Assembly: GCA_009602725.1 (NCBI GenBank) | Contig: WELB01000156.1 | Coordinates: 20,107-79,329, forward strand | Reading direction: 5' to 3' | DNA length: 59,223 bases | Source of the DNA: Spirogloea muscicola | Taxonomy: Eukaryota > Streptophyta > Zygnematophyceae > Spirogloeales > Spirogloeaceae | Part shown: positions 1 to 10,272 of the stretch, piece after piece | Numbering within the stretch: the first letter of the stretch is position 1 | Layout of the letters: every line of letters starts with the position of its first letter | Notes under the pieces: model-generated | The model's input: the letters and a program-made list of their open reading frames with translations, nothing else | Databases searched by the model: none | What the model was told of the DNA's origin: nothing | Made by a program: the position numbers and the translations under genes

Positions 1-4
1 CCAT

Positions 5-40
<36 letters not shown>

Positions 41-2088
41 CGCCGCTGCTGCCGCCGCGTCTCTGGCCCTGGCCTGGCCTCCGCCTGGCGCTGGCTGCCC
101 TGCGGCTATGGCCCACGGCGTGGCCTCCAGCCCCGTCTACCCGCAGGCTCACGACATGGCTGACCCTGCCGCGGGGCGCTGCGCAGCAACTCCTGAGGGT
201 CCTCTACGGCCACAACGGCGGCGCGCTGGTGCGGCCCCTGCCGCTGCCGCCGGCGCTCCAAGCCCGGGCCTCCACGCACAACTTCCACCTCCAGGTGCCA
301 GCTGTGGACTGGAAGATTAGGGCTAGATGACAAGCCCTAACTTACGTTCACCTAGTGTAGACAGGCATCATTTTGGCAGATACAACGACCACAAGGACAG
401 TGCTTCACACTTGGCTCTGATCTCAAGTGGCAGTGACAAGCTCGCTTGCTTCTTAAGAGGTAGTGATTCGCCTGTAGACAGTTGGTTACGGATCTTGGTT
501 ATGCATCTGGTCCTTAACACTCTGATGAGTGCAAGATGGTGTGCCTGCTGTACTGCATCCTCATGTCGTGGTGCCAGGCGTGCTGCCCAGGCCTTTGCCT
601 TTGCGGCAGCAGCGGAGGAGCTCCGCCAGCCCCGGGTGGTGAGAGTGGGTGTAATCCAGAATGCCATCGTCCTGCCGACCACCGCACCATTGGCGGAGCA
701 AAGGAGCGCCATCATGGCGCGTCTGAAGGTCATGATTGACGCGGCTGGGGACGCCGGGGTCAATATCTTGTGCCTGCAGGTAGTGCAAGACCCAGTGCCC
801 GTTCTGCTTGGAAGTGCAACAGCTGTAACCAGTCATCTTGACACACTAATTGCAGCAAGTCCTGCTAAGTAGACGTTGCAGTGGCAGGGCAAAGCCAAGC
901 ACTTGCGTTCTCCTGGGTTTGAGCTAATGCTGTTGTTATGGTTTGCAGGAGGCCTGGACAATGCCTTTCGCATTCTGCACAAGGGAGCGGAGCTGGTCAG
1001 AGTTTGCCGAGGGTGCGGAGGATGGCGTGTCGACCCGGTTCATGCAGGGCCTCGCGAGGAAGCACAACATGGTCATTGTCAGTCCGATCCTGGAGAGGGA
1101 CCACGCTCACGGCGGCACAATCTGGAACACGGCAGTTGTCATTGGGAACAATGGTAACTACATTGGCAAGCACAGAAAGGTACGAGGCTCACACCTTAAT
1201 TGACTAATTCTGAGCTTCCGGTCTTACGGTCATTCGAAGTCTATTCTGGGTTTTCCTAGCTGATGCGCACACTCCCGTGGGCCTCACCACTGAGCTGCTT
1301 CTTTGCTTGGATCAGAATCACATTCCTCGTGTGGGCGACTTCAATGAGAGCTCATACTACATGGAGGGCAACACAGGGCACCCTGTGTTTGAGACAATTT
1401 TTGGCAAGATTGCTGTAAATATCTGCTACGGGCGCCATCACCCCCTAAATTGGCAAGCATTTGGCCTCAATGGGGCTGAGGTTGTCTTCAACCCCTCTGC
1501 CACTGTTGGAGAGCTCAGCGAGCCCATGTGGGGAATTGAGGTGAAGTCTCCCATTGCATCTCATGCTAATATTTGCTGTAGCCAAGCAGGATCATTTGCT
1601 TACACTCTCCGAATTATTGGGTGTGTGCTGGTTTGCCCTTGGCTGTTTGTTGGTGAATGTGTGATTGACTATTGAATGTGCATACTTCTTGAGCTGCATG
1701 GCAGGCAAGGAATGCGGCAATCGCCAATGGATATTTTGTCGCTGCCATCAACAGAGTTGGGACAGAGACTTTCCCAAACGCCTTCACCTCCGGAGATGGG
1801 AAGGCTGCTCACAATGATTTTGGACACTTCTATGGCTCAAGCTACATTGCAGCTCCTGATGCATCGCGCACACCGTCTCTCTCGAGGTGCAGGGATGGCC
1901 TCCTCGTTGCAGACATGGACCTAAATCTGTGCCAGCAGGTCAAAGACCGCTGGAACTTTCAGATGACGGGCCGCCCAGAGATGTACGCCAAGCTCTTGAA
2001 TGAATATGTGCGCCACGACTTCAAGCCGCAATTGATACGTGATCCTTCTCTAGGTGTAGGTGGCCTCCCCTCCCTCCCTGATTTGTGA
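1..2088 (+). CDS. PYD3: beta-ureidopropionase (beta-alanine synthase), 5' incomplete
   Basis: Nitrilase-superfamily amidohydrolase that hydrolyses N-carbamoyl-beta-alanine, the last step of reductive pyrimidine catabolism. Five exons fit in phase 0: to 294, 591-779, 949-1179, 1316-1540 and 1705-2088 (TGA). Visible blocks are [13 protein letters not shown] (exon 1), [14 protein letters not shown] (exon 2), [13 protein letters not shown] and [12 protein letters not shown] (exon 3), [12 protein letters not shown] and the nucleophile region [12 protein letters not shown] (exon 4), then [32 protein letters not shown] and [13 protein letters not shown] (exon 5). These match the UPB1/PYD3 family nearly end to end, including the conserved catalytic Cys context. 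Exon 1 is open to the window edge with no in-frame ATG, so the start is outside the window or on another exon. It opens with a CCG run coding for poly-proline. Identification is firm; only the N-terminus is uncertain. Confidence 0.95.
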
Positions 2089-3224
2089 TGTTGTAGGTAT
2101 TGTTGGGGTCTTGGGATGTGTTTAAGGTTTTGATGTCGTCTGTAGTCGACAGATGAGACTTATACACGTTGCTTCGGGACGAGCTGTGTACATAGTAGAG
2201 TGGGTGAACCCCTCACTTTTGGGTACGTTCGTTCGTTTCACCTTCTTTATGCAAGATGAGGTCGTCGGTGGCTGTTACTAATGAGCCTGAGCAGCCTGTG
2301 CAATCAAGGTGCGAAGTCACACTGTACGCAGTTTTAGTGCAGAGACATAAACTCATCTGAGATAGATACATTCTTCAGTGTAGTCAGCGTGAGATGAGAA
2401 GATGCCCTCCAAGCAACAAGAGAAGACTCACATCCACCAGCATTAGTGGACCTGCTTCTCAAATTTGTATCAATTGACTTGTCATGATGCCAAGGATTAC
2501 TTCGTCTCGATTTGATTCGATTCGAGGCAGGAGCTACATCCTGCTTCTGAAGTTACTTTGTGTAATCTGCTTGAGGAATGACAGTATCTCGAAGTAGCAC
2601 TGGGTTCCAGTTGTAACAGGTATCGCCCTCTACTGGAAGAGTCGTCCTCTCTCCTCAGCAAGCTTCTCTCGACATCCTCCATTAAGTCACTTAAAGGCTT
2701 CATAATGAAATGGTCCTCCATCCTCCGGTGTTTGGCTCAGCTGGTTTACAAGCATCAAGACATTTGCGGGCACCTTGTTGCATAGTAGCATCCGGCAGGC
2801 GTTACTTGCATAAAACAGACAGAAAGTTATCTACAATGATGCCTACTTCGATGCATGCTGCCGTACTCTATACCTATGTCCTTGCCGCCGTCTAAGCAAT
2901 TAGTAGCTTGCTTTCTGCGCCATCCGGCTCCTTCAGACCTTGTCCATTCCTTTGGGCTGGCCTCTCATAGCCACCAGTCACTGTGGCCGCGCTTTCGCTA
3001 GTTGGCCAGCACAGAAGGAAAATGAACAGAGTTTGAAGGGGCCAGTAAAGCGCGAAAGCACACAGCGACTCAAGTGGCCACTGGGTGCTCAATATCCCCC
3101 GTTGAGCATCCGCACGTCAGAGAAACCTAAAACCCCGAACCCTAGCCTTCCTCGCAGAGGCCGCCTCCCCCACGCCGCGCGCCGAGCCGCCTCTGCCGCC
3201 GCGCGCCGCGGGCGGCGGCCCGCC
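2089..3224. other. intergenic region with a retroelement tail and telo-box-like promoter
   Basis: No gene recognised. It holds the 3' flank of PYD3, one retroelement tail (about 2920-2999) and the TIM22 promoter. Around 3126-3150 there is a cluster of CCTAAAACCCC / AACCCTAG motifs resembling plant telo-boxes, about 80 bases before the TIM22 ATG. The last 80 bases are GC-rich. Confidence 0.5.
2920..2999 (+). repeat. retroelement 3' tail (hairpin repeat)
   Basis: Sense copy of the dispersed tail: CTCCTTCAGACCTTGTCC, then a TTTGGGCTGGC stem, then CCACCAGTCACTGTGGCC. It lacks coding sequence, so it is an extreme 5' truncation of the family described at 26133-26700. It lies about 225 bases upstream of the TIM22 ATG. 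Confidence 0.75.
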
Positions 3225-4428
3225 ATGGCNCAAGGGGCCGACGCCGCCGCCGCCCATGGCGGCTCACTGCCGCCGCCGGGGTTCCACATGCCGACGCCGG
3301 AGGAGATCCGCGCGCAGGACATCTTCAACAACTGCGCCGTGCGCACCGTCGTCAGCGGCGTCATGGGTGCGAGCCCATGTCGCGAGCGTGTGTCGTGGCA
3401 AGTCCCTTGCAGGGCGCCCGCTGCCTTGCGGAGTCTCTCAGTGGCGACAGCCAGAGCTCGGCAGCTGCTCCACTAGCAGTCGCGCAGAGATGCGCGAGAC
3501 AAGGGGTGTAGAGCACTGGGGCTTACTATCCGCTCCCATGTAGGATTCAAGCTATTATTCAACATGATTTAATACATCCCCGATTGAGAAGTTCGATGTG
3601 GGCACTCGAAGAAGCCAGGGCCTCCTGTCCCGCAGGCAACCTCTATCGCTGAGGGCCGGACTGCCGGCATGCGCGCCTGCGGCGTCAGGCGGAGGCATGG
3701 GCGTCGCCATGGGGCTGCTCTTCGGCGCCCTGGAGCAGCCGGTCAACGCCCACGAGATGAATACGAAGCAGGTGCTCCTGCACGCTGTGCGCACCGCCGG
3801 CAGCCGCAGCTCGAGCATGGCCAAGACGTTCGCCATCATGGGAGCAATTTTCTCTGGGGCCGAGTGCCTCATTGAGAAGGTACGCGCGATGCTCTTACCA
3901 GCTGGAGCTCTCCACGAGTGCGAAGCTCTGTATGACTTCCATCAGCACAATGCACCCCGACAGACTCGCAGTCTGGAGGGTCTACCTTGAGAGGATGTTC
4001 GTATCCTTGCTTCTAAGCAGAAATTATGAAAGTACAGTTGTAAATCCACAAGCTGTTGCCGTGACATTGTCCAAAAGCCGGCACATATGACCTGCACACC
4101 AAGGCTAAGCTGCAAGCCCCATGCGGCATTGTTTATCCTCAGGCCAGGGCAAAGCATGATGAGACAAATACTGCTGCAGCAGGCTGCGTGACAGGAGCAG
4201 CTCTTTCGGGAAGAGGTTAGGCGCCCCATTAGATTTGCTCGCATGCACCCCTGTGAACATGATCAGTGCTTGCGAAACTGTTTGTGGCAGCAGAGTAAGT
4301 GAGGCTTTACTTTGAGCACCTTCACATCGTTCAAATCTCGTGCAGCTGGAGCAAAAGCGGCTTGCGCTGGCTGCGTTGGTTTTGCTGCTTTTTCTGTAAT
4401 CATAGAGAAGCTTTTGCACCACGACTAG
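3225..4428 (+). CDS. TIM22: mitochondrial import inner membrane translocase subunit Tim22
   Basis: Core of the TIM22 carrier translocase in the mitochondrial inner membrane (Tim17/Tim22/Tim23 family). Four exons in phase: 3225-3366, 3689-3879, 4143-4215, 4346-4428 (TAG), giving about 162 aa, the usual length. Exon 2 gives GGGMGVAMGLLFGALE, then AKTFAIMGAIFSGAECLIEK. Exon 3 gives ARAKHDETNTAAAGCVTGAA, and exon 4 gives AGAKAACAGCVGFAAFSVII. The RAKHD turn followed by a Gly-rich helix is a Tim22 hallmark, and the hydrophobic Gly-rich stretches match its four membrane segments. Cys pairs are present, as in plant and animal Tim22. The start is ATG-GCN at 3225; the N at 3230 is the third base of codon 2 and does not break the frame as written. 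Convergent with NDC1, 357 bases between stops. Confidence 0.93.
3230..3230. other. single N in TIM22 codon 2
   Basis: Ambiguous base in ATG-GCN, inside a GC-rich first exon. Frame is kept if it is one base. Confidence 0.9.
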
Positions 4429-4785
4429 TGTAGGCCACATTCATTGGTAGCATGTATTTTGTAAACTAGTACCTCTTCTGAGGGTCGGAATAGTCAGCTT
4501 GCCATTTAGCAGATCCGTTGCCAAGGAACCATTTGAATGTGGAAGTACCTTCCATGTAGTCAACATTGTTGCTTACAGGAAACACTTCATTGAATTCAGA
4601 GAGCTGGCATGAATCTGGCAGATAGCCTTTTGTCAATGACAAGGATCAGATCAGCAAATATTGCTGTCCTGCTGTGGTATTGTTCTGAAAATACTTGTTG
4701 TCTCTGCATACACCATGCAATGCGCATTGGAACATGATCGGGTGTGCTTGGAAGTTTCATGGCTAATTTTTTTGAATGGACTGTG
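4429..4785. other. convergent 3' intergenic region
   Basis: Spacer between the TIM22 stop (+) and the NDC1 stop (-). No coding signal or repeat recognised; both 3' UTRs must lie here. Confidence 0.5.
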
Positions 4786-7700
4786 CTATCTGCCAGTCGG
4801 TGAGGTAGACCCAGCAGCTCTTTGCACCACCGCCAATGCATCAATGGCTGACTTCGTCAGCCAACTCAGACCAACCTTCAACTTGTGGTCGTTGGTGGGC
4901 AGCCGATACCAGTAAGCTATCCTCCTTGCTGCACTCGAGCAACCCAGCAGCTCAATCAAAGGATGCCTGACTAGAAGGTATCCTGCATAACATCAATATT
5001 ACACATGTCTAGCAACGCCTCAGCAGCTTAAATACTACAGGTACGAGACATAAGGCTTGCGGCATTGCACCTGCATGCGCAAGGGGGCCATCAAAATTGA
5101 GCCCTTCTACAAGACCGACAGATACTGCTGCCTGGTTGGTGCCCAGTGTCATCATCTCGCCCAAATTCTGGTAGCTGCAGCTTGTAAGGATATAGAGTGA
5201 GTACAGTGACAAGTCTGCCTGGAGTGCTCCAGCATCCAATTGGTAGTATGAGCATCACGTGCATGCTAGTCAAGAGAAGCGTAACTATGACAATGAGAGT
5301 GGAAAAGCACCGGAACGGTAGCAAGGGCCGATCATTGATGGCGGCCCAAAGATTCCAGGCCACGTAGTCTGCTTGTTGGAATGCGACCTGATCACTTTCA
5401 AAGAGACATCACTGCATCTGTTAGTTGGCCATATACGTGAAACACCACTCGCAATCTCAAATAGCAAAATTGATGTCAGTCTGAGCAATTCGAAGTCTTA
5501 GAAGGAAGACAGGAGGAAGGCCTCATGGTGCAAGGCGTAACCTGTGCTGTTGCAGGTAGAACCTGACCAGAGGCATCCTTAGTTCCAGCGAGGTCGCCAA
5601 TAGCAAAGACTCTGGGGTGCTGCCTGACTCGAAGAGTGTCGTCTGTGTCTGCCTGGCCACGTCCATTAGGCTGGAACGAACTCTGATCTTTCTGACCATC
5701 TCCTGAGCTGGACGGAAGAGCAGCTCTAGTCCCAACCGTCCACAGTACTAGGTCCGCTTCTACAGTCAGACTGGGGGGTTGCTGTGTGTCCTTCCCTCCT
5801 GCTGTTCCTCCCTCTACTGGTTCCAGGACCAAAACAGTTGGCGTCACTTTACTTCGAGAAGTACTCTCTGCTTTCTGTGCACTTCGCATGGCTGACACCT
5901 TATGCTTCAACATCAATTTCACCCCTCGCGCATGGAGTATCTGGAAGAAGAGGCGATGGCAGTTGTTGAGATTTCGAGTTACGTGAGCATCAGATTGTGA
6001 AGCAATACTATGAACTGCAATAACATCATACGACACCCCAAGGTTGCGTCATCAGGACCTTCTTTGCTGCTTCTCTATTGTATACAGTACTGTTGCCACA
6101 TATGTCCTCAGCAGGGTCGATGATCTGTAAGCACGTGGACATGAGGTTGTCAGTACACATTGCCACATAGGAGAGCAACTTGAAGTCAATGAGCACACAA
6201 GCCATTGCAAGTTGCAAGTGTTGATTGCTTTACCAACCTGAACCTCTCCTCGATCTCCCAGGCGCTCTGCAACTGTGCAGGCAAGCTCCACACCAGAGTA
6301 ACCTGCTCCTACAATAGCTACTCTAATCTGAGGGCCAATAATACCACCTCTATCTCTCAAGCGCTCCAGTTCTGTAAGCTTCTCATCTGCTCTCTGTGAG
6401 ACAAGACCTAGATAGTAAGACAGCCAGGCGTATTGGGCAGCCAAAGCATGCAAGGCGCATGATAATGTCATCACAGTCCTTGTATGACAGGTGCAGTACA
6501 ATCTCAAAAATATGAGCTTCTGCATCAGCTTCAAGCGTAGTCTTGACTCACAAGAGCATCCTGAAGAGTGGCAAACGGGACTGCATGCTCCTTGGCGCCT
6601 TCAACAAAGCTCATCTTTGTCTCAGCACCCATAGCCAGGACTAGCCTGTTGATGGGAGCATGGACAGCAACAACATAATGTGTTATAACAGTTTGTCAGA
6701 CTGTTGCCCACCTCAAGGACAAGGGACTGGTGGCCGGCTGAACTTACCAATCGTATATAATTTCAGTGCCACTACCAAGGTGAACAGTGCCTGCACGTCT
6801 TGTATGTGGTAGTCCACCGGAACTTTGTGGAGCATGATCACTGGGTGTCACGGATTTGACTGTGTCCTGTATGAACTTGACTCCCGTACCAGACAGCAGA
6901 TCCAAGAATTTGGGTGCTATTTCCCATGTATCTACTTCTGCAGCTCCCACACACAGCCTTGCAGCACAATAAGTACCCACTGCTGCAAATCATATCTTCA
7001 CTGTATACTACGTACAGAAATTGATAGACATGCAGTCTATGAGGCCCATAATGAAACGTGTATATATGTATACAGTGTGACAAGGAGATTCAAGAGAAGT
7101 TGCTGCTTCTCCCTCTTCCAAGTACAGGCGCATGAAGGATGGGAAGCAGAACAGTGGAAAAAGCCTCTACCTCTGGAAAGTAGCTCATAGAGCAAAGGCT
7201 TGAACACAAACCGATCACATTGGTCCACTAGAAGGACCTGCAAGCACGCACAGGTCAACGCCTCTGCAGATTTCTGGTAATTCATCATTCTTACATTTCC
7301 TTGATGCTCAGCCTGGTCCGGCTCACAATCTCCTTGCATTAACAGACTCACGATGATAGGAGTCAAAAGTGATCCCCGGTAGCAGCTTACTTGCGGCTGC
7401 TTGTCTGATGGCCAGGTAAGCGAACTCAGTCGCAAGGCCGTGTAAAGGCCTCCAAAGCCACCCCCAAGAATGCAGATACATGGTCGCTGCAGCGACATAG
7501 CATTGTGCCAATCCTCTATAAGTCAGAGCACACCAAGATCTCGTGGTGCGACTGCTAACGACCACAAGGCACTGTAACAATTTTCCCGTCATCAGAACGC
7601 ATACTTAGGAAATTGGCTCTCACCACCGCAGATGGCCGCGAGAGGAGCCTCGAGGATGGCTCCTCATGGGCAGTGTGACGTCCACTTGTGGAGGATTCTT

Positions 7701-8140
7701 CAGCAGCGGCACCTGACACAGCTCTGGCACTGGAGCCTGACGAAAGAGCTCTGCCAGTCCGCCTCTCTGTCGTGCAGTGAAACCACCCCTGTCCCCAGAG
7801 CGGGAGAGCAGCCTGCTTGCACAGGCGCTGCCTCCCGAGGTGGTAAGCCGCCCCGGCCGTGCTGCGCTGCAGCGCGAGCCAGGCCGGCGAGGCAAGCGCC
7901 TGCGACGCCACTGCACAGCGGGCTCAGCCGTCAGCCGCGGACCACGCGCAGCAAGCCAGAAGGCTATATCCGAGAGCGGCCGTCGCGCGCGAGCTGGCGG
8001 CAAAGGTCCTGCAGGAAGACAAGGCGCCGCGAGGAGGCCAGGCGAAGGGCGGAGGAGCGCCGGCTCACCAGCGCGCGACGGGGAACGGCGGCGGCGGCGG
8101 CGGGCGGCACAGCCGCCAGGAGCCGCGCCGCGGCGGCCAT
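4786..8140 (-). CDS. NDC1: type II NAD(P)H dehydrogenase, NDC1 class (plastid/mitochondrial)
   Basis: Single-polypeptide, rotenone-insensitive FAD enzyme. Plant NDC1 acts in plastids on plastoquinone and phylloquinone intermediates. Exons, 5' to 3' on minus: 8140-8069 (proposed), 7899-7624, 7486-7391, 7237-7171, 6937-6748, 6645-6552, 6393-6238, 6124-6059, 5940-5542, 5387-5311, 5174-5071, 4928-4786. All phases agree, giving about 579 aa. The FAD site is CICILGGGFGGLYTALRL; then FVFKPLLYELLS, EVDTWEIAPKFLDLL, YDWLVLAMGAET; the NAD(P)H site is VAIVGAGYSGVELA; then DLVLWTVGTRAALP, VFAIGDLAGT, NLGEMMTLGTNQAAVS and YRLPTNDHKLKVGLSW. The C-terminal block is typical of NDC1 rather than NDA/NDB. The reading frame near 7911 has no ATG. 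The proposed start at 8140 encodes an Ala/Arg-rich transit-like peptide spliced at GTGAGC, and is the least certain part. Confidence 0.93.
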
Positions 8141-8330
8141 GGCGGGCGCCGGCTGCAGCTGCGCGAGTGCCACGGGACAGATGGAGTGTGCAGTAAGCGG
8201 GCCACGTCGGCTGTAAGTTCCAGCTAGAAGGCTGCCGTTATCGTCAGCCTTCCAGAGGGCCTTGTTTCATGACGATGTACAGCTCCTCCAAATCAAGGCC
8301 ATGGTTTGTCAGACCTGATGGGGGCAAGTG

Positions 8331-8850
8331 CCGTGAGAAGCCAGCCCGAAAAGAATTGACAAGGGGCCAAATTCGAAGGGGCCAAAGCGGGCAAAGCAGC
8401 GACTGCGGGGCCTGAAGAGGCTATGGCAGAACGGGGGAGGATGGAGCACTCAGTAGTTACGAGTGAGGAGCCTCACATCCAACAGACTAGCTGCCAGAAA
8501 ACTATGTCAGAGGCCAGCACCCAGAGCGAGAGCGATGCGCGCAGTGAGCATGAACTGAGAGGGAGGCGGAAGCAGCCAGTACACTTGAAGAACAAGGACA
8601 AATCTAAGAGGGGCTAAAGTGAGAAAGCGGAAACAGTCTGGGAGAGGCCGTTAAAGGCCAACTCGTACAACATGGATAAGGTATCCGATAAAGAAAGCGC
8701 GGCCAAATAGACTGGTGGCTGTGAGAGGCAAGCTCAAAGGAATGGACAAGGTCTGAAGGAGCCGGAGTCGATAAGCAAGCGCGGCCAGATTAACTGGTGG
8801 CTGGGAGAGGCCAGCCCAAAGGAATGGACAAGGTCTGAAAGGAGTGATCA
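8331..8850 (-). repeat. retroelement tails, one partial plus a tandem pair
   Basis: Three antisense copies of the hairpin tail. The partial one at 8331-8375 reads GAAGCCAGCCCGAAAAG. Two near-complete ones, about 8690-8765 and 8776-8850, lie head to tail; both read AACTGGTGGCTG or ACTGGTGGCTG, a GAGAGGC loop, then GGAATGGACAAGGTCTGA. The tandem pair suggests insertion of one truncated copy into or next to another. Confidence 0.75.
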
Positions 8851-8954
8851 AGTGAGAACAAGGTCTTCACTGGACACGTCCATCAACCCCAAATCGATCA
8901 TCTGGCTGGCCTATGACCTGGTCCATCTTTGCACTAGTTTCTGCCTGTGCAGTG

Positions 8955-9010
8955 TGTGCTGGCTTGAATTGGCCTCCCTTGTAATCCATGCGCACCGCGC
9001 GCCTTCTCTT
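8955..9010 (-). repeat. GCGCGC-type dispersed repeat
   Basis: Antisense copy of a second short repeat: TTGAATTGGCCTCCCTTG followed by ATGCGCACCGCGCGCC. The same core recurs on the plus strand near 12255-12355 (twice), 14965-15020, 15488-15545 and 16902-16965. Confidence 0.65.
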
Positions 9011-10272
9011 TCTTTTATTCTGGGCTGGCTTTGTGCAGCTCTTGCCCCCCTGTAAAAACAACTGCTTCCATTCATGACAGGCACTTCCACTTCCAGTGCG
9101 ATCTACTTCCAAGGAGCTGCCCTTGCTTCTGCGGTACTTCCGACCCATTTGGTGCTGCCTTCCTCGCCTTTGTCAGTTGGCCTCTGTATACCCCCTTAGC
9201 TTCAGTTTGTGGCGCCCTCTAGTTACATGGGTGCTCCTTGTGCCAAGACAGTTGGACCTGCAGCCAGCTGCCTCTTTACGACAAGGTGCTCTTGCGAAAG
9301 GAATATGCTAAGAGAGACCAGCCAGGAGAGTGGGCGACTCATCGGCATCATCCTATTCGTCTTGCACAAGGTGTCCAAGAGAAAGTGCGGTCGCTCATGT
9401 GTCTCCTCTCCACGTATTATAAGTGGTGTGCGCGGATGTGCACATGAGAAGATGCGGGTGTTGGCAAAGGTTGGTGGCAGCAGTTGGCAAGCGCAGAGGG
9501 ATGCGGCAAAGTGAAGCAGAGAGCTGCCAGCAAGGACGAAGCATGCCACCCAGCACGAGCAGCTCCCAAGGAGGCACTCCTCACCCGAAGTTCCCCTGAC
9601 AGATTACCACGTGTGCACCTCTTGCAGTATGTGAGTCTCCAAATGCAATTTGGCTGGGTTCACAGCCCATCACAGACAGGCGCAGGAGTTGGTCGGCCCA
9701 CCTTTCAACGCAAGGCCTTCAGCACCAGAGCTTGCATGGCCACCAGTGCCTGCAAGACGGCCACTTTACGTTCATGCATGCTATTGGCCGACTTCTACAG
9801 CAACTTCTTGACATGTGTCAAATTTGTCCTCCTTTCATTGCGTGCTCTTCTCCCTCCCCCGTGTCCCTCCCTCCCAGCCCTGAATGATTCCTTCCATCTT
9901 TCCCAGCGCAGCCTACGGACATTCTCCCAAGTGCACTTTGTCACACAGACAAATACACTACATGATCTTCTGATGTGGCATACATCGACCTGCAGTGCTG
10001 ATGTGGAAGGGCACATCCTGTCAGAGTTCACTCCCGATGGTCGTTCAAGGCGCCCAGAGCACCTCCGGTGTGGGTCACAAAGCATGGGCACAACACTGAC
10101 CGACAAGTCGTGAAGGTATAAAACCTTGTCCTCTTATTAGTGCCCATAACACGTTGACGAAGCTTGTGAGGACATGACCTGACAGCCGTAGATGCCTGCT
10201 CAAACAGCAGACGAACCTTACCTGTATGCACTATGTACAAGGTCCATATCCCCGACTGAGAGGCTTCTGTTC

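Larger units (their letters stand above)
8141..10272. other. non-coding interval with retroelement tails
   Basis: Between the divergent side of NDC1 and the BPA1-like 3' end. It holds hairpin tails at about 8331-8375 and 8690-8850 and one GCGCGC-type repeat at about 8955-9010. From about 9011 to 10272 open frames exist on both strands, but none resembles a protein family or shows paired splice sites; I see nothing assignable there. Confidence 0.4.

Noticed and set aside
4-330. Poly-proline frame as a separate small protein
   Set aside because: Its C-terminal half is exon 1 of PYD3; the Pro run is a CCG repeat and the start is not ATG.
4321-4350. GTTCAAATC as a tRNA T-arm
   Set aside because: It is inside a TIM22 intron next to its acceptor, and no acceptor, D or anticodon arms could be placed.
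8423-8617. Plus-strand frame of 64 codons starting with ATG
   Set aside because: Hydrophilic low-information sequence between repeat tails, with no recognisable family.
9484-10113. Long plus-strand frame of about 209 codons
   Set aside because: No domain, no splice support, biased composition; lies in a non-coding, repeat-bearing interval.
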